A DNA stretch of 64,000 nucleotides from Stictocephala bisonia. Its lineage: Eukaryota > Arthropoda > Insecta > Hemiptera > Membracidae. The notes beneath the pieces are model-generated. The model searched no databases. It was not told the origin of the DNA and saw nothing but the letters and a program-made list of their open reading frames with translations. Where the stretch lies: positions 62,001-126,000 of the forward strand of contig JAQJVL010000671.1 of the NCBI GenBank assembly GCA_035578905.1, read 5' to 3'. How positions within the stretch are numbered: the stretch's first letter is position 1; the number at the start of each line of letters is the position of its first letter. The translations under genes were made by a program, and so were the position numbers. This document shows positions 26,401 through 41,400 of this stretch, in pieces.

Positions 26401-29400
26401 AATACTACAGTACAATTTCGTATGTTACTCTTTGTTTATGTTTACTAAATTACTACCAGTACTGTATTTCAAAATGTTGATTAGGTTATGTAATTTACTA
26501 AGTCATACTCATTTGGCCTTTTACTTTTTATTGTGCTGGCTATTTATATTCCTATGTATTAATTGTATCTGTCATTAATTTGTAAATTACAATGTACAGT
26601 ACGATGTATGTACTTTACGTATGTTTTATTTGGAATTACATTTCAACCCGTCGCCGTATAAAATGCTAACCTCTATAACACGAATGTCACTCATTTGAAC
26701 CTCGCTAACAAGTACCTCGTTATCACGAATACCTCGATAAGACGAATATTTTTCAATTCCCTTGAGATTCGTGGTATCGAGGTTCCACTGCATTTAAATA
26801 AACGACTATCAAGGGTAATTTATCTTTTAAATAGATTGAACGATATTGTACCAAAAAATTATATAAGAACAGCCTATTTTGCATATTTTCAGTCTGTATT
26901 CAGGTACGGTTTAGTTCTTTATGGTAATTGTACCAGAATTAAAGAACTATTAACTTTACAAAAAAAAAGCTTTAAGAGTTCTTAAGAAATGTGACTCCAG
27001 AGAACACTGCAAACCACTTTTTATTGATTTCCAATTTCAAACCATTATAAATCTTTACATATTTGACTTGGTTACTTATACTATTACAAATTCAGAATTT
27101 TTAAAATTCAAACAATCTTTCCATAACTATAATACATGTGGAAAGAAAAATGCTAAAATTGACTTTTATCGTTTGAATAAGACTCTGGATAGTCATATAG
27201 TATTGTCCCTTAAAATTTACAATTTTTTGGAACCTAAAATTAATCAGTACTCTTTTTATGAATTCAAAAATAAATTTTACTGCTGGCTTTTAAAAAACCC
27301 ATTTTACAATTTAGATGAATTTTTTAACGCAATTGACCTTAATTTTTAATTTTTAAAGTACACATTTTTTATTACTAATTTGACTTTAAAGTCTACTGTT
27401 AGATTCATAAATAGTCTAATTTTAGTAATTAGTATGTATGACACAAGCTATTGCAATAGCTGCTGCTATGACATTGTCAATGATGTAAAATTTGTGTGGC
27501 AAATAAAAATTATTATTATTATTATTATTATTAATGAACAGTCGGTGGTTATCAGCTGATCCCTTTCAAAATTTTTTATTATAAGGTTGTGATCGAACTA
27601 AGAACCTTCCGCTTGTAAAGTTGGGTTTTAACGGACTACGTAACCAGCCGGTTAAGTATTTATTACTTACAGATAAGCAGGGTTTAGGATGTATCCAATT
27701 ATTATTAATTTTTTTTAGTCTATTTATGCCAGTGGCATTATTTACTCAATCTAGTAACGTTGTAATGGGACAACGGTCCAAACACATCAAGCAACATTTT
27801 TAGTGGACCTACTGAGATTTGAACTCGTGACCCTCTGCACATGAAGCAGAAGTACTAACCACTAAGCTAGCAAAGAGATTTTTAAGATAAAGAAACAGGT
27901 GCTTACCCCTCCTTCAGTTTCTTTGCCAGGCCTCAACCCTGAAGCCAGCATGTAAGTACTACCGATGGTTTTGATTTTCTCAATGCTACTAAACTTTGGC
28001 TTCAGCAACAGCTGTAAAAATACGTTAAAATAGTCAAACAATTTTATTCAGGGACAGTTGTTTAATTTTCTTTTACAGGAACAGTTATTCATAGACAAAA
28101 ACTTATTTTTCTACACTATAAGACTACTTTTAAATACGCAGATTAATGTTGATTAGTAAAAATTGTTGAGAAGGCGATGAATGTTCACAATCAAATAAGT
28201 TTGAGAAATAGTACTCTGACACTGTAATAATGATAATCTGTCACCTTCATGGCTTTAGCTATAGCAGCATTATCATTTATTAAGACAAGCATAATGAGTT
28301 AAAAGTATACTTCAAGTAATACAAAATTAATACAACTAAAATGATTATATATTTTTTCAAATATGTGTTATTAATTTTCAATAAAGCAGAAATTAAAATT
28401 TTTAGAAGGCCTTTTGCCAGCAAGGCGAATACACAATAATGTACTTTATTGAAAATTAATAACTTAGTATAGAATATGTTAGTTTTATTAAACAGGAAAG
28501 TGCCTGAATAACATAATACACCACTAGCAACTCACTCTAAACTTTACTACTAAAATGATTCTTGAGGATGACAGCGAACAAAACTACGGATGTCTGCAGA
28601 ACTTGCCTCAAAATATAAATATGTTTTTTATGAATCTTTCAAAGTAGTTACTTCATCAGTCCCCAGAATGGATTGTAGGTATCATGTTGAGGCTGTGCAG
28701 TGGACTGTGACGTCACATGGGCAAAATCAGCTGGTATGATTATCCTATTACATATTGGTAACTCAATCTACCGATCACATGGAAGATTTCACCTAAGTAG
28801 TAGGCGGGCTATTAACCAATAGTCTGCTTAAATTATAACCATAAGATTGTACCACCCAGCTGTCACTTCACCCATGTAACGTCATGGCATATGTGGCATG
28901 CACGTGATATCTACCATGTTCTTTGCTAGGTACCCTGCTACATATAACAACTACTAAAAACTACAGTTTGAATTTATTTTATTTGATTTGCTTATACTGT
29001 ACCGTCTGTACAGTATATAGCAAAATTTACAGAAACGTACCTTGTCAAAGTCACAGATGATTTCATTGAGAAGGCGTAAGCACTCCAAGCCCTGTTTATT
29101 GACATCATTTTCATCGTAGAACTCCTTGTAGTTGGGGATTGAGGCAAACATAACGGCGATACAGCTGTACCTCTCATGGTACAGCTCCTGGAAATTGTCA
29201 TATTTGAAGGGTAAGCTTCCTACAAATTAGGAAATTTGTGTTCTAAGAGATGCTATCAACAGAAGCATAACAGGGAATAGCTCAATGTTTTAGAACCTAT
29301 TGTCATTGGGGTATATGATCAAATGAAAACTTAAAACTCAAAAATTTTCCAGCGTGGTGGCTCAGTGGTTAAGGTTTTGGACTGCAGTTCCCAACTGAGC

Positions 29401-32400
29401 TAACGGACCATACTTCACTCGTTGGGTAAAGTTCAACCATGTGTTACCAAAGCAGCCTGACATCAATAAACATTAATACCCCGAGATATATTTTCTATGA
29501 AATGAAACATCTGATATATGATCAATGATTACAGAGACAAAGTACAACATAAAATGAATAATTTACTTCATAATATTACACATAAAAACAGCAAATCACC
29601 GAATGTCAATACAAATATGAAAAGTTGTTATTAAATGCATACTTTTTCTAAACGCTAATCAATCATATGATTTAAATCCCAATTAAATCAACATTTTAAT
29701 TATTATTGAATGTTAGTCCAGTATTTAAGAGATAAAATATTGTACACTATTTGTGAAAGGATTACACTTATATTAAGATTATATTCAAATATGAGACGTC
29801 GATCCAACTTTGTGAATATGAATGATTTACATGGGTGTAGGACGTATGTAGATGACCTGTGTAGTCTGATTATTAACTAAGTTCGTCATATGCTCACAAA
29901 AGGTCATTTATTAAAAGCCCAATTGACAGGACAACTGAGGGACCTACAGATTTGTGTGGAATCACAACCACATTGTATAGGTCTGATCGGGAAAATAAAT
30001 AAATATTTACTTAGTTACTAATAATAACATTACTGTGTTTTGTCTCTTTTATTACGTCTCCAATACAAACCAAAAGGCGTTAAATTTACTACCACTTTGT
30101 AAATACAGTTTTTTTAAATAATTTCTGTGTCAATAAAGCTTCCTTACAATTTGATATATCCTCTCCTAATGGCTTGAGTTTCTAATTTATCCTTCCAAAA
30201 TTCAAACTATACAAACCTGAGTTGCTCTCGTAGCGAGGAAATGTTCTGCAACATGAGCTGGTAAAATATTCTCTAGCAGAATCTTATTTATGCCTCGCAT
30301 CGTTTCTACCTGCACAGAAATAGGACAACTTAGTGGACAAAGTTCAGGTGTTCAATCTAATGAACTTCTCTCATTCAACTTGTTTGGCTGGTTTTTAAGA
30401 CTGATGTTCAAATACTGACCATTTGTTCTTAAAAACTTGAAGTTAATTTTGTCTAAACCAATTCTGAAACTTATTGAAAATTAATTAATTAGATAAGTTT
30501 AAATGCTAAACAGTATTTTAAATAAAAGTCTAAATGAAAGAATATTTATTTAAATACACTTAAGTTCTAATTTCTAAGTTGTTTTCAAACTTCCATTTAA
30601 TTAAATATTTTACAATAAAACTTGGTATTCAAGTTTTTGGTGCCAAACTTTTGCATGAACAAAATAAATATAGTTTTGTAACTTTCATTCTTCAAACTCT
30701 TTCCTTACTGGATTTATTTTTGTTTAATAATTCAATTTAATGTTATAGTTGAATTAAACACTCTAGTAATTATAGTGTTTTTTATATAAATAAAAAAATA
30801 TAGTTACTAGAGTTTTTGATTCATTTATACATTTTTTTTAACATTACTGATATATGAGATTTTTAAAAGTGAGGAATCAGTAATCTATAACAAACATATT
30901 AAATTAAATTTGTATGGAAAGAATAAAAAAGTTCCCTTCCATCATTCTTGATTTCAGCGATGCTTTTAATTGTTTGTAACAAGAAATCGCATTTAAAGTA
31001 CAGTGTGAATTGCACGTTTAAAATTTTGAGATTTGATAATGTGGTAATACTCATGAGATGAATACACACTAGTACAAGAAACATTTCCAAATATTTTTGA
31101 ATGGTCTTTGTGAAGCAGTGACTACGAGTTTATAAATTAAAGCTCCGAGATGTGTCTTAAATTTAAACTAAAGCTCATTTTCCCATCTTAAGCCACATCA
31201 TAACTCCACTGTTAAAAATTGCATCAACAACACTTTTACAACTATGGCTGATATCTTACACAATACTTGAAACTAACCTCTCATTTCTTTGACCATTATT
31301 GTAAAGTTTGAACCATACCTTGTCTGTCATTTCATCACCATCCAAACAGATCAACACAGCCATTTATATGCAACCTTATGACAAGCTGAACTCAAAGACT
31401 TTCAAGATTATTTATTCTGGTCAGGGAATTAGTTAAATTGGTAAAATAATTCAGATTGTATGAATTTTGTCGCCTGTATTGCACACATTATTATTAATGT
31501 AACTTGAATTCAAATTCAAACGTTAAATCAGGTCTGCCTGAAACTGCAGATCTAGATTAGTTATTAACTATATTCATTTTTAAGATGCCGATCGTAGTCT
31601 GATTTTCAGCTAATTGATACTCAGTTCTCTCCCCTACACAACGTCTGGAGACTGACTAGCACCTAACATGGACACCCCAGTAGGCTTCTCTATTAGGTTC
31701 CACGTTGATAGCAACCACTGAATGGACGCTCTTTTGGTTCTAAGATGACTGAGAATAGAACCTATCGCTTACAATGTTCACAACACTTTGTCTTCAAGTA
31801 GCTGGGTTACAGCAGTGCACCATTAGAGTGTGTTCATATTTAATTGGTGGTTCAAGGACACAGCTTCACCGCCACTTCCTCATCCTGCCTACCCCACTAC
31901 TAGGCAGCTATTTCCCCTGTGGAGCTGCGCTACTAACTGTTCCCAGTTGGTTACAACTTACAATATTGTAATAAAACATCCTCCTACAAATTTAATTTTT
32001 ATTTTATGAATATTGGTTTTGGTTTACGGAAGTAGTGAATAATAATTGAACATAATAAATAACTGAAACTGTTTATGCTGAATGTCTTTTGCATATATTT
32101 CTACCTTAATGAACATGAGTTGCCTAACTCAGGCCTATAACATGTTATAAACATGAGTAGCCTCTATATTGTTATAGAGTTGCATTTGACAGTACGTACA
32201 AAACTCGACATAAAATGTATTATTTTTATAAGGAAATTAATATTAATAAAAACACATGAACTGCAATTTAGGTACTGTTTTTATGGTTTGTTTCCAAAAT
32301 GAGCCAAAGGAATGCTATCCTAGGCTCAATCTATTTGTAATATATCTTTGTTGTTTTATTTTTATCTAACGTGCCTTAGTCAAATTAATTTAATTGGAAA

Positions 32401-35400
32401 TGTGTACAATTAGATATATAAACCTTGAACATCTTGCAGTATGATGTATATAAGTTTAAAACAAATTAATTATAAAATTATACTGTTTAAAACTTATAGT
32501 ACACATTTAGGGCAAGGTAACTTGTCAACTTGCACGTACATGTTGTCAGAGTATACCATTGAATGAATAAAAAGTATAATTTTTGAGAGACGTAAACCAT
32601 TTTTGTTATTCCCACTGACTTCCGCCAGGTGAGTCTATTCCCACAGTGAAGTATGTAGTCTATTTATGTACATGTGCTTAGCTTCACGAGACATCAGTTT
32701 TGTTTATACCGTTTGTGTCTTGTGTACATTTATTAGTGTTTAGAGGTGTTTTGTATTACTATGAGATTATCGTATTCAAATGAAAAACATTGCAGTTTAT
32801 TACTACAAGAAAAGTAAGTCTTTTGAATTAATAACATTGTAATACGAATATCTCTACATAGTACTTCAACTTAATAATATGACATGTTTAAATTTTCAAT
32901 TTACAGCTGTATTATTAAAAAAAAAACCGAATTTAACACATTATAATAATAATGTTTATTACTTAAGCACAGTGAAAGTTAAAAAGTGTAGATGTACTTT
33001 TTTACCATTGGGCCTCACCGACAAGTTTAAAAACTTGGTCAAGCCAAGTTAAATGATTAAGTTTAAGGGGTTATTTATTGTTTAATAATTTTAGTATATG
33101 AAAATAGGTATAATAAGTCTTTATTATTTTGTGCAATGATATATAGTAGGCCTACTTGGTATGGTACTGACATATTTTCAACTCACTTATTTCTGGACCA
33201 ATTCCTACGAAATTTAACCACGTTATGTATATTTATGTAATAATTAGGATTTTTATGTTAATTCTGTGATTTATCTACTTTTTAGAAGTGTTGTTACGCT
33301 CGGGTAGTGATGAATGGCGTGGCAGAGGAGTGCTTGGCAGTGGTAGAGGGTATAACGTATCCCGACCTTGAGCCGCCGATTGAATATGAACACAGTCTAG
33401 TGTCAAGTGGAATATATAAGTTTTGACTATCTCAGCTCTCAATATTTTATTTTACTTTCTAAATGAATTTTTCTGATATGAAAAATGCTTTGTGTTTAAA
33501 ACAAAAAAAAAACCGCTTTAATTCCATAAAACTTAATAACAGACTTCATTCTCTTGAAAAATCGATGGCTCTCTCTGACTTTTAACATACAAAAGGTTCA
33601 GCAACTCCCTTTCATCAACTAGACACATGATTATGCCTTGTCACTCCAAATAAAATATTTGCAAAATACCTTAGGAAAAAGTTGGCATGCATATAAAATA
33701 ACTGACCACCGCAACAACTTTTTGATTTCTAATGTGTTTAATCTATGAGCAGAAGTGATTGATGGTGTTTAGTTTTTGTAAAATTTGCACATGTTTTTAA
33801 TTATTTTATTTTGTTTTGGATTCTTGGTTAGTGTCACACTTTGAATTTATCATATTGCCATTTTTAAGTGGCTATTTTTGAACCAACATATCATGTAATT
33901 TGAATGTTTTGTTTTGTTATTTGCTACTATCCATTCTATTTTGTTTTATTGACCATGAGATGAGATTTGAAACGATTATGTAAATCAATTTTAATATTCC
34001 AAAACTACAGTTTTTGTACCTGTATTTAAAGTGAGGTTGGAGAACTGTCCCTTAAAATGCAATTATTTAGATGAATGACAATATGAAAAGCCACAATGGT
34101 TTAGAAGAGCATAATATCAAGAACATTTTTTTAAATAATCCCATTTAAAATCAGTCATTTTAGGACAAACGATAAAATATTACTTACGTGTTTCAATCAG
34201 TCAATCTAATCACAACTTGTTGACAGAATGACTGATTAATACACATAAGTAAACAAATAAACCCAGTGTGTGCATACTATATACAAAGCTTTTTACCAAA
34301 GCAATTATCCTTAAAACAACTAATCCCAAAAACTTAAAATTTTACAATGTTATGTTAAGGAACTGACCTCTTCTTGTTCCACCTTGAGTTTGGCTTTCCA
34401 CAAGAAATCTGTCCTAGAAGTGAATTCTATCTGACGATCCAATATATGCAGTAACACTACAAGGAGGACAAGTGGAAACCAAAGCTTGTACTGAACGGGT
34501 AACCCAGCCAACCTGAAACATAGTAGTCCTCAACAGGTAATTAAATACGCCTAATACCATCTTACGCAAATAATAAGTAACACATATGCTGCTAAGAATC
34601 AAATGCCAGGTTTATAGAAGTTACGTGTTACATCAGTCACGCATATTTTAAATTAAAAAAAAATGTATGTAAGAACTTTAAATCTTCAATATTTATTATA
34701 GTCAGACTTGTTTTACTTATCAAAGAATTAAACTTTCAGTATTTATTCAGTAGGCAATCTTCTTTATCTTCGGGTGTGAACGCATCTAGATAAACCTATT
34801 TACCTATCTAGATGACCTATTTACTAGTAAAAACCTTTCCTACTTGCATCTTCAGGGAAGACAATCAATCAACCAGATTGGTGGTCTTTGCCTCTCAGAT
34901 TATACTGTAGGTCAGGGTGGCTATGGGGTAAATTGATCTCTCTGCTTCTGGAACTTTCTTGGCACCAGGTCTGGAAGGGTCTTTCTGATTATCCACTCAC
35001 TGGAGAGTTTTTTGACTACAGTGATCATTCAGCTTATTAATTAATGGTGTTCAGGTATTGCTTAGGGAGGAGCAGTGCAATCAACTCTTCAGGCATTATA
35101 TATTTTGTAAAAAACCATACTTAAAATTAAACTAAAAAACATAGGAGTTATTCATCTATTGATCTTTTTTTTAAAATCATTATCTTCTTATAAAAAAAAG
35201 CTTTATATAAAGTTTCTTTTGTTGCACATATTTAAGCATCTAGGTTCTCTGTTTTCACCAGTAGCACATTCATATAACACAAGATTATCACAAAATATTG
35301 GCATAATACTGCTACGACCAGTTAAGGTGGTGCGGCCGGCGTTAGGGACAACTGAATTCCGATAGATCGTAGCATTGTCACTTTAACTGGAGCAGATGGA

Positions 35401-38400
35401 GGCTCGTGAGTGTGCGTGCGTATTTCAAGACTCCCCACTCTGTAGTCTGTAGTCTTTGCTCACCTTACCCCTATTGCCCCTTCCTTTAAACTCTTCATTC
35501 TTCAAATCTGAATGCTTGTCGGCCCGCCTGATTTGCTTGTTCTTGTTACGTTTTGGTTTTTACAATATAGAAATTGTGTTCTGTTCATCCCGCTGTCCTT
35601 ACGTGACAGTCCAGAGCGGGAATTTCCACAGTTTGCACACTTTCTACTGAAAACAGGATAAATATTCTTCTGCGTGCTTTTAAACAAGATTAAAATGTCT
35701 GAGATCAGACTATTACATAATCAGATAAAATGTGTCTACAAAAATATGAACTAGATACTATACACATTTTATTTCGTAACACTATAAAAAATTTGTAACA
35801 GATCGACGGGTGATATTTGTTATTTTAGTTTGGTAAACAATACTTTATTTCTGTTAAGACAAATACATTGTCATGAAAAGCTTAGCAACATTGACGAAAA
35901 TTAAGATTAATAAACTAATTATGAATAGGAAACAAATTATTATGACCACAGTTATTTTGTATATGATTTATTAATTAAGACAATGATAATCATGAATAGG
36001 CTACGGATGCAGTATTAAATACTTAAAAATTCATATCTATTTAAGGATATGCACATTTATTACGCCTGGGTAACACTGACCTTAGGAAACTACACAACAA
36101 TAAGGTAGAATTAATAAATATAAAAGCATATTTTCTTATAAGTTGGAATTAATGTATAATCAGATTTAAAAAACAAAATCACTTAGAGAATCTATATTTT
36201 AAACATTACTAAGCATTACATATTGTTGAACGGTCAAACTCGAATAATGTACTTCTGACAAACTTTTCTTCTTTATAGTATCTCTGATACTGTACTTTTA
36301 GAACGCTTTGTACGCTTATGAAACTTGCACTTGCGAGGCATTTTAAAAAAGAGAAAAACTATTCACAAATCTAGTATATTGACACTACTCTTACATGTAT
36401 ATATTTACTGGTTAAACATCACCTGTTAGATAAAAACAATTACACATTTTTAAATAGGCTAAAATAGTCAAATTCAATCAAATTAATCTTGAGTACATTA
36501 GTACTAATTGACGTAAGTATTATTGGCATATTTGGCCACCAGCTATATAATATGTGTGGATGAATTGTAATCAGCGACAACACAATTAACTAGTTTGAGT
36601 ACTTTCTCACTATCATGGATGGCCAGAGCCAGAAAGGCGACATACAGGAGTGGACCCACCCATGGGAGTTGTGTCTGGGAGCGTGTGAGAGTCGAGTAAG
36701 GGGTAAACCCAAGGCAGTTGGTGTGAGAGCCGGGCTGGGACAGACGGTGCGTGTGTCTGTCACTGTGCATGTGGATGTACGCGGGTAGTGTTGGAATAAA
36801 TAAGGCTCACTGCCGTATATTGTATTATACGTTTGGAGCCAGTTCATCGTCTAAACAAATTAATATAATTAGGAATTGAATATTGCAAAATATAGTGTAA
36901 ATTCAACCAAACACAATGATATGATTTTCTATCCGACAAACCAATGTGTTTATTTTTAACAAATATAAAGAGATTGAATTTAAAAATAAATAATATTTTT
37001 AAGTTTAATAAAAAGTCATTTTGGTTATATTTTCTGTTATATTTAATTTAAAAATTTGGGTTTGTAGACCCAAGCCATTTCCAAGATGAACTGACCCCAA
37101 GGTTGGTGAAAATGACCTATTCAGTAGCCTCTAAGTACAAAAATAGGTGACATAAAATTTAAAAAATGCTGTTTACACGTTTATAAGATGTAGACAAATA
37201 AATATTTGCGTACAAAATTTGAATTAAAATTCAGACAATTTTTGGCTGCACCATCTTATATCAGTTCAATTTACTAATACCTTTTATGTTGCATATGTTT
37301 TGTACAGTAAGTAATATTTGTCACCACTTCGGCAAAATAAATATATTTAGTTGTCAATCTATTACATTTTTTTAAAAGAGAGTCAGTGAACTTTTATTTC
37401 GGTTAATAATCGAGGAGGCCAAGACAATAATTATATCCAATTACAAGAGACAGACCAGAACCCATGTGAACATTGAACGCCACCTCCACTCCCTTCTCGC
37501 TACCCATCCTCACTTACTTAAATATTCAGTGTTATTCAGCTCTTCTGTTTGTCTGCTATTTGTTTAGTTCAATAACTTTTATTTGAATTAATCTATGAAT
37601 ATATATTTATATTACTTTTTCTAATTACAAACTTTTAAATCCAATATTCTTTCCCAATACCTTTGATGTTTTACATAAAAATTATTTAAAATATTACTAA
37701 CAATATTAATTGCCCCTTTTCTTTTTTCTAAACAAATCAATTCAAGTACCATACTAAAATGCTATTGTTCAGCCTTATAGCAACTCGGGTCTGCATACAG
37801 GCCCATATGCAGACACCCCCCATGCAGGCCTTTTCTCAGTGGCTAATATTTTAACCAGGAAAATATTTTGCACTGTATTTACGAGGCGTGTTTTTAAAGT
37901 AAGTACCGTTTTGCAATCCCACCACTGTAGCGCTGCGGTCGGCATTCAGTGCATGCATGCTAGATACTACTATCCGTTGGCAAGCCACAGCCGCCGTTAC
38001 GGACCCATTCGACTGTATTTAAGGTCGCTTATGACTGTTTAAAATTCCTCCTCTGATTAAAAATGCCGCCAACTGTAAAGTCCATGTTGTGATATGTTTT
38101 CGTAATGCTAAAGGCATGAAAGCAGCTGAGAGAACTGTGAAATTTATTGAGAAAACAGAATGAGTGATGGAGTGGTGTGGAAATCGGTGAGAACTTTTAA
38201 GGTTGTGCGAATGTGCATGATGAGGAACAAAGTCAGAAACCTTCAATCATTACTGATGACTTGGTGCAAAACGTTGATGAAAAAAAGTCGTAGGAAACAG
38301 ACGCTTTACAACTGCATCATTATGTAGTGTGTCTTCAAGTGTCAAGAAGTGTGATTATTGAAATTGTGACAGACCGTTGAAGTACCGAGAGTTATGCTTA

Positions 38401-41400
38401 CGCTAGGTTCCCAATATGCTGAAGGAGAATCACAAAAACAAATGTTTGACGAGAATCACAAAAAATGTTTAACCAGTTCTCTCATATTCCTAGAGCATTA
38501 GAATTGTGATGTTTACAGTTTTTAGAATCAATTGTCACTGTGACAGACTCACGATGAATGTCAGCTGCTTTGAAAACTTACACAGCGCATAATTCAGAGT
38601 CGGCGGTGTTTTTAATAAGTGGGTGAATTTTAAACAGTAATAAGTGACCTTAAATATAGTTGAATAGATCCGTAATGGCGGCTATGGCTTGCTAACAGAT
38701 ATTAGTACCCAGCGTGCATGCGCTGAACGCAGACCACAGTGCTACAGTGGCGATATTCAAAAACGGTACTTACTTCAAAAACACACCTCTTAGTTTAATT
38801 TATTTTATATTTCTACTTATGCCATTTAATTTTGTAACAGATTTGTATATTTCATTTTTCCAATAAGTATGTATTAAATTATAAGTATTTCACTATGTTC
38901 TGTTCGGGGAAATAAATAAAATTTTCATTTTCATTACTGATTTCAAGGTTGTTGTCTCTATTAAATTTGTTCTGGTGAACAATTTCACTAACAATCACCA
39001 TCTTATCATCATCCGAACTGCCTGATTATCTTGAATTCTGAATTCTTTTATTTACTGAGATAATCAAAGTACACAGAACACTCAACCATCTGAAATGCTT
39101 GTGCAAAAAATCTGAAATGCTACTACTATACAAAGGTGAAAGACATATATACACACACACACATTGAAAACAAAATTGGAAACCTTAACTTTATTTAGTT
39201 TTTTAATTAGCATAACTTTATTTAGCACAACTAGAAAATGTATAGAGCTAAGCACAAGCCCAATTAGTAACATGTTTAAAGAAGACACTGGGTAAAGAAA
39301 CATACCTACTTGAAGCCCACAAACTGTAGATAAAAGTTATATTTAATTGCGTGAATTACGATAGGTTAGTAGCAAACTGGTTTGGAAACCGACAGTTACA
39401 AAGCAGACGTTCACTGTCAACATCTTGATTTGAATTTTCGACGTACTTTTAATATATAGAGTGCATTGCATATTATGTAATTAAACACGCACCATTGTAG
39501 TGATGACCCACTCGCCCACCCAAACTCGTACTAGGGGTAGCAAGATGATCCATTCTCGGCTTTAAACTTTTTTATTTCAGCAAACAGTGGTTTAAGGGTA
39601 TTTAACTTTACTAAACAAAAATAGAATAAGATGTTAAGTTTAAATGAAAGTAAATAAATAAAAAAATATCATTTTTTATTAACGAATCTGACCTGTCAGG
39701 ATGATAAAAATCGTAGAGGTCAAACAGAGTATTTGAAGTGTACAGGGTAAGATGAAGAACAGAAGAAAGAATCATGAGACTGAGTTTCAACAAGAAACCT
39801 ACTCGAAGGAACACGGAGATTGTGGCTAGAGATATTGCAGAGCTGTAGAGGTATGCCTGCAACAATTAGAAAACTCTTAAGACTTATAGTAAAATTATAG
39901 GTTCAACTTTAATTAAATTAAAATAGAAAACTTAGCCGACCTAAGTACCAGTTAATATATAATTAAGATGCTCTATTTTTCCTGTAAGAAAATATATTAT
40001 TATCACCAAATAATATTAATCGATCTGTGTTAAATTTGGATAAAGTAAATGGGTTTTTTGAACTAACACATTAGTCCACCTCAAACCGCCCATGGTTTGA
40101 CCTGTAATATCAACATCAGTAAAGTTACAAGAATGTTGTAATGAAGATTTTATTTATAACTAATACAATTTTAGCTCTGCTTATTCGAGTTTTTATTTTT
40201 GTATATTTTTTTTATTGTGGATGACAAGAAAGAGCCATAAGATATATATATAGTTAAAAATGACAGCCGTTACTCTTCATCAACAGAGGACGATATATGG
40301 TGACATAAAACATATTTAAATTTGCATGTTTGTATATAATTTAGCAGACTTGTGTAGTTTCTCAAATATAACCCCTTATATAAGCATATTGCAATAATAT
40401 ATCTCTAAAATTTCTTATGTTCGTGTATGTTTTTTTAGTACAAAAATCAGGAACAAACACCAGAAAAATTCATCATGAAAATGTCATGAATTAGGTATTA
40501 GAAAACACATAATTTGACATTTATTCTTAAACAAATAATTACGTAGTTGTATTTATTTTCCCTTACCCCTGGCTTCAGATATGAGTATAGCATACTAAAA
40601 TTGCAGCCATGAAATGACCCCTTAGAAAATATCTTTAATATCCCCGCTGTAGTAAAACCATTCTTAAAATAATTTTACGCAACATACAAAGAAGGACAAA
40701 CACAAAAACAAGAAAAAGTACTCAAACTCACTAACCTATATATTTAGGCAAAACAACGCCCTCCTCAGACAAACAAAACAATAAGCAATTAACAAGTAAT
40801 CCAACAAATACACAAACCCGAAAACAGACAGACAAGTAATGGTCAAACTAATAGATGTTTGAATATTGAAATGAAGATACAGCTGCTCACACAATCTGAC
40901 AAAAAATTAAGTAACAGTTCAATTAAAAACTGAACAATTTTGTATGTCTGGAGTGTGTGAGAAATCTTGCCTCTTAAACAAGTTAACTAAAAGAGTCTAC
41001 TGCTTTCCTATCTAACAATAATGGCTTACATTGCAACTAACTTACCAGGGCCGGAACCAGGGGGGGGGGCAGAGGGGGCGGTTGCCCCGGGCGGCAGGGT
41101 TGAGGGGCGGCAAATTCTGGTTGCAGAAAATTTGTTTAATACAGTTTGTAAAAGTTTTTAATGAGCCAAACGTCATAAAGGAACGTCAATTAAGTAATTT
41201 CAAAACTGCATAACGTAATAAACAAACAATAATTTTACAATAGCAATCAATATATAATTGCAACGGAGTAGAAAACACTGAGAGCCCTAATAGCATAGTT
41301 AGCAGCACAGCAAAGTTTGTTTACAATTTCAGCTGATCGCCATCCCAGTCAAGGCGCCATGCCGGCCTGCCTCACTGCCGTGCCGCCGCCCCCCCCTCCC

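Larger units (their letters stand above)
25405..27660 (-). mobile_element. SINE (family A tail, second head type) split by a LINE insertion
   Basis: The two halves, about 25405-25556 and 27534-27660, together match the uninterrupted copy at 52055-52310 read in the same direction. The left half has GGCCGACTATTC and the right half has CAGTCGGTGGTTATCAGCTG with a B-box-like GATCGAAC. The break lies between CCCATGATAAATG and TTAATGAACAG, so a short ATAAATG/ATTAATG target duplication is plausible. Confidence 0.75.

Noticed and set aside
29188..29230. Extending exon m upstream to the tttgtag acceptor
   Set aside because: It would shift the frame relative to exon l; the tttccag acceptor gives a direct in-frame join and better family agreement.
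36543..36847. Overlapping frames in a GC-richer patch, possibly a separate gene
   Set aside because: The products are low in recognisable structure and there is no family match; left as an unidentified intron patch.
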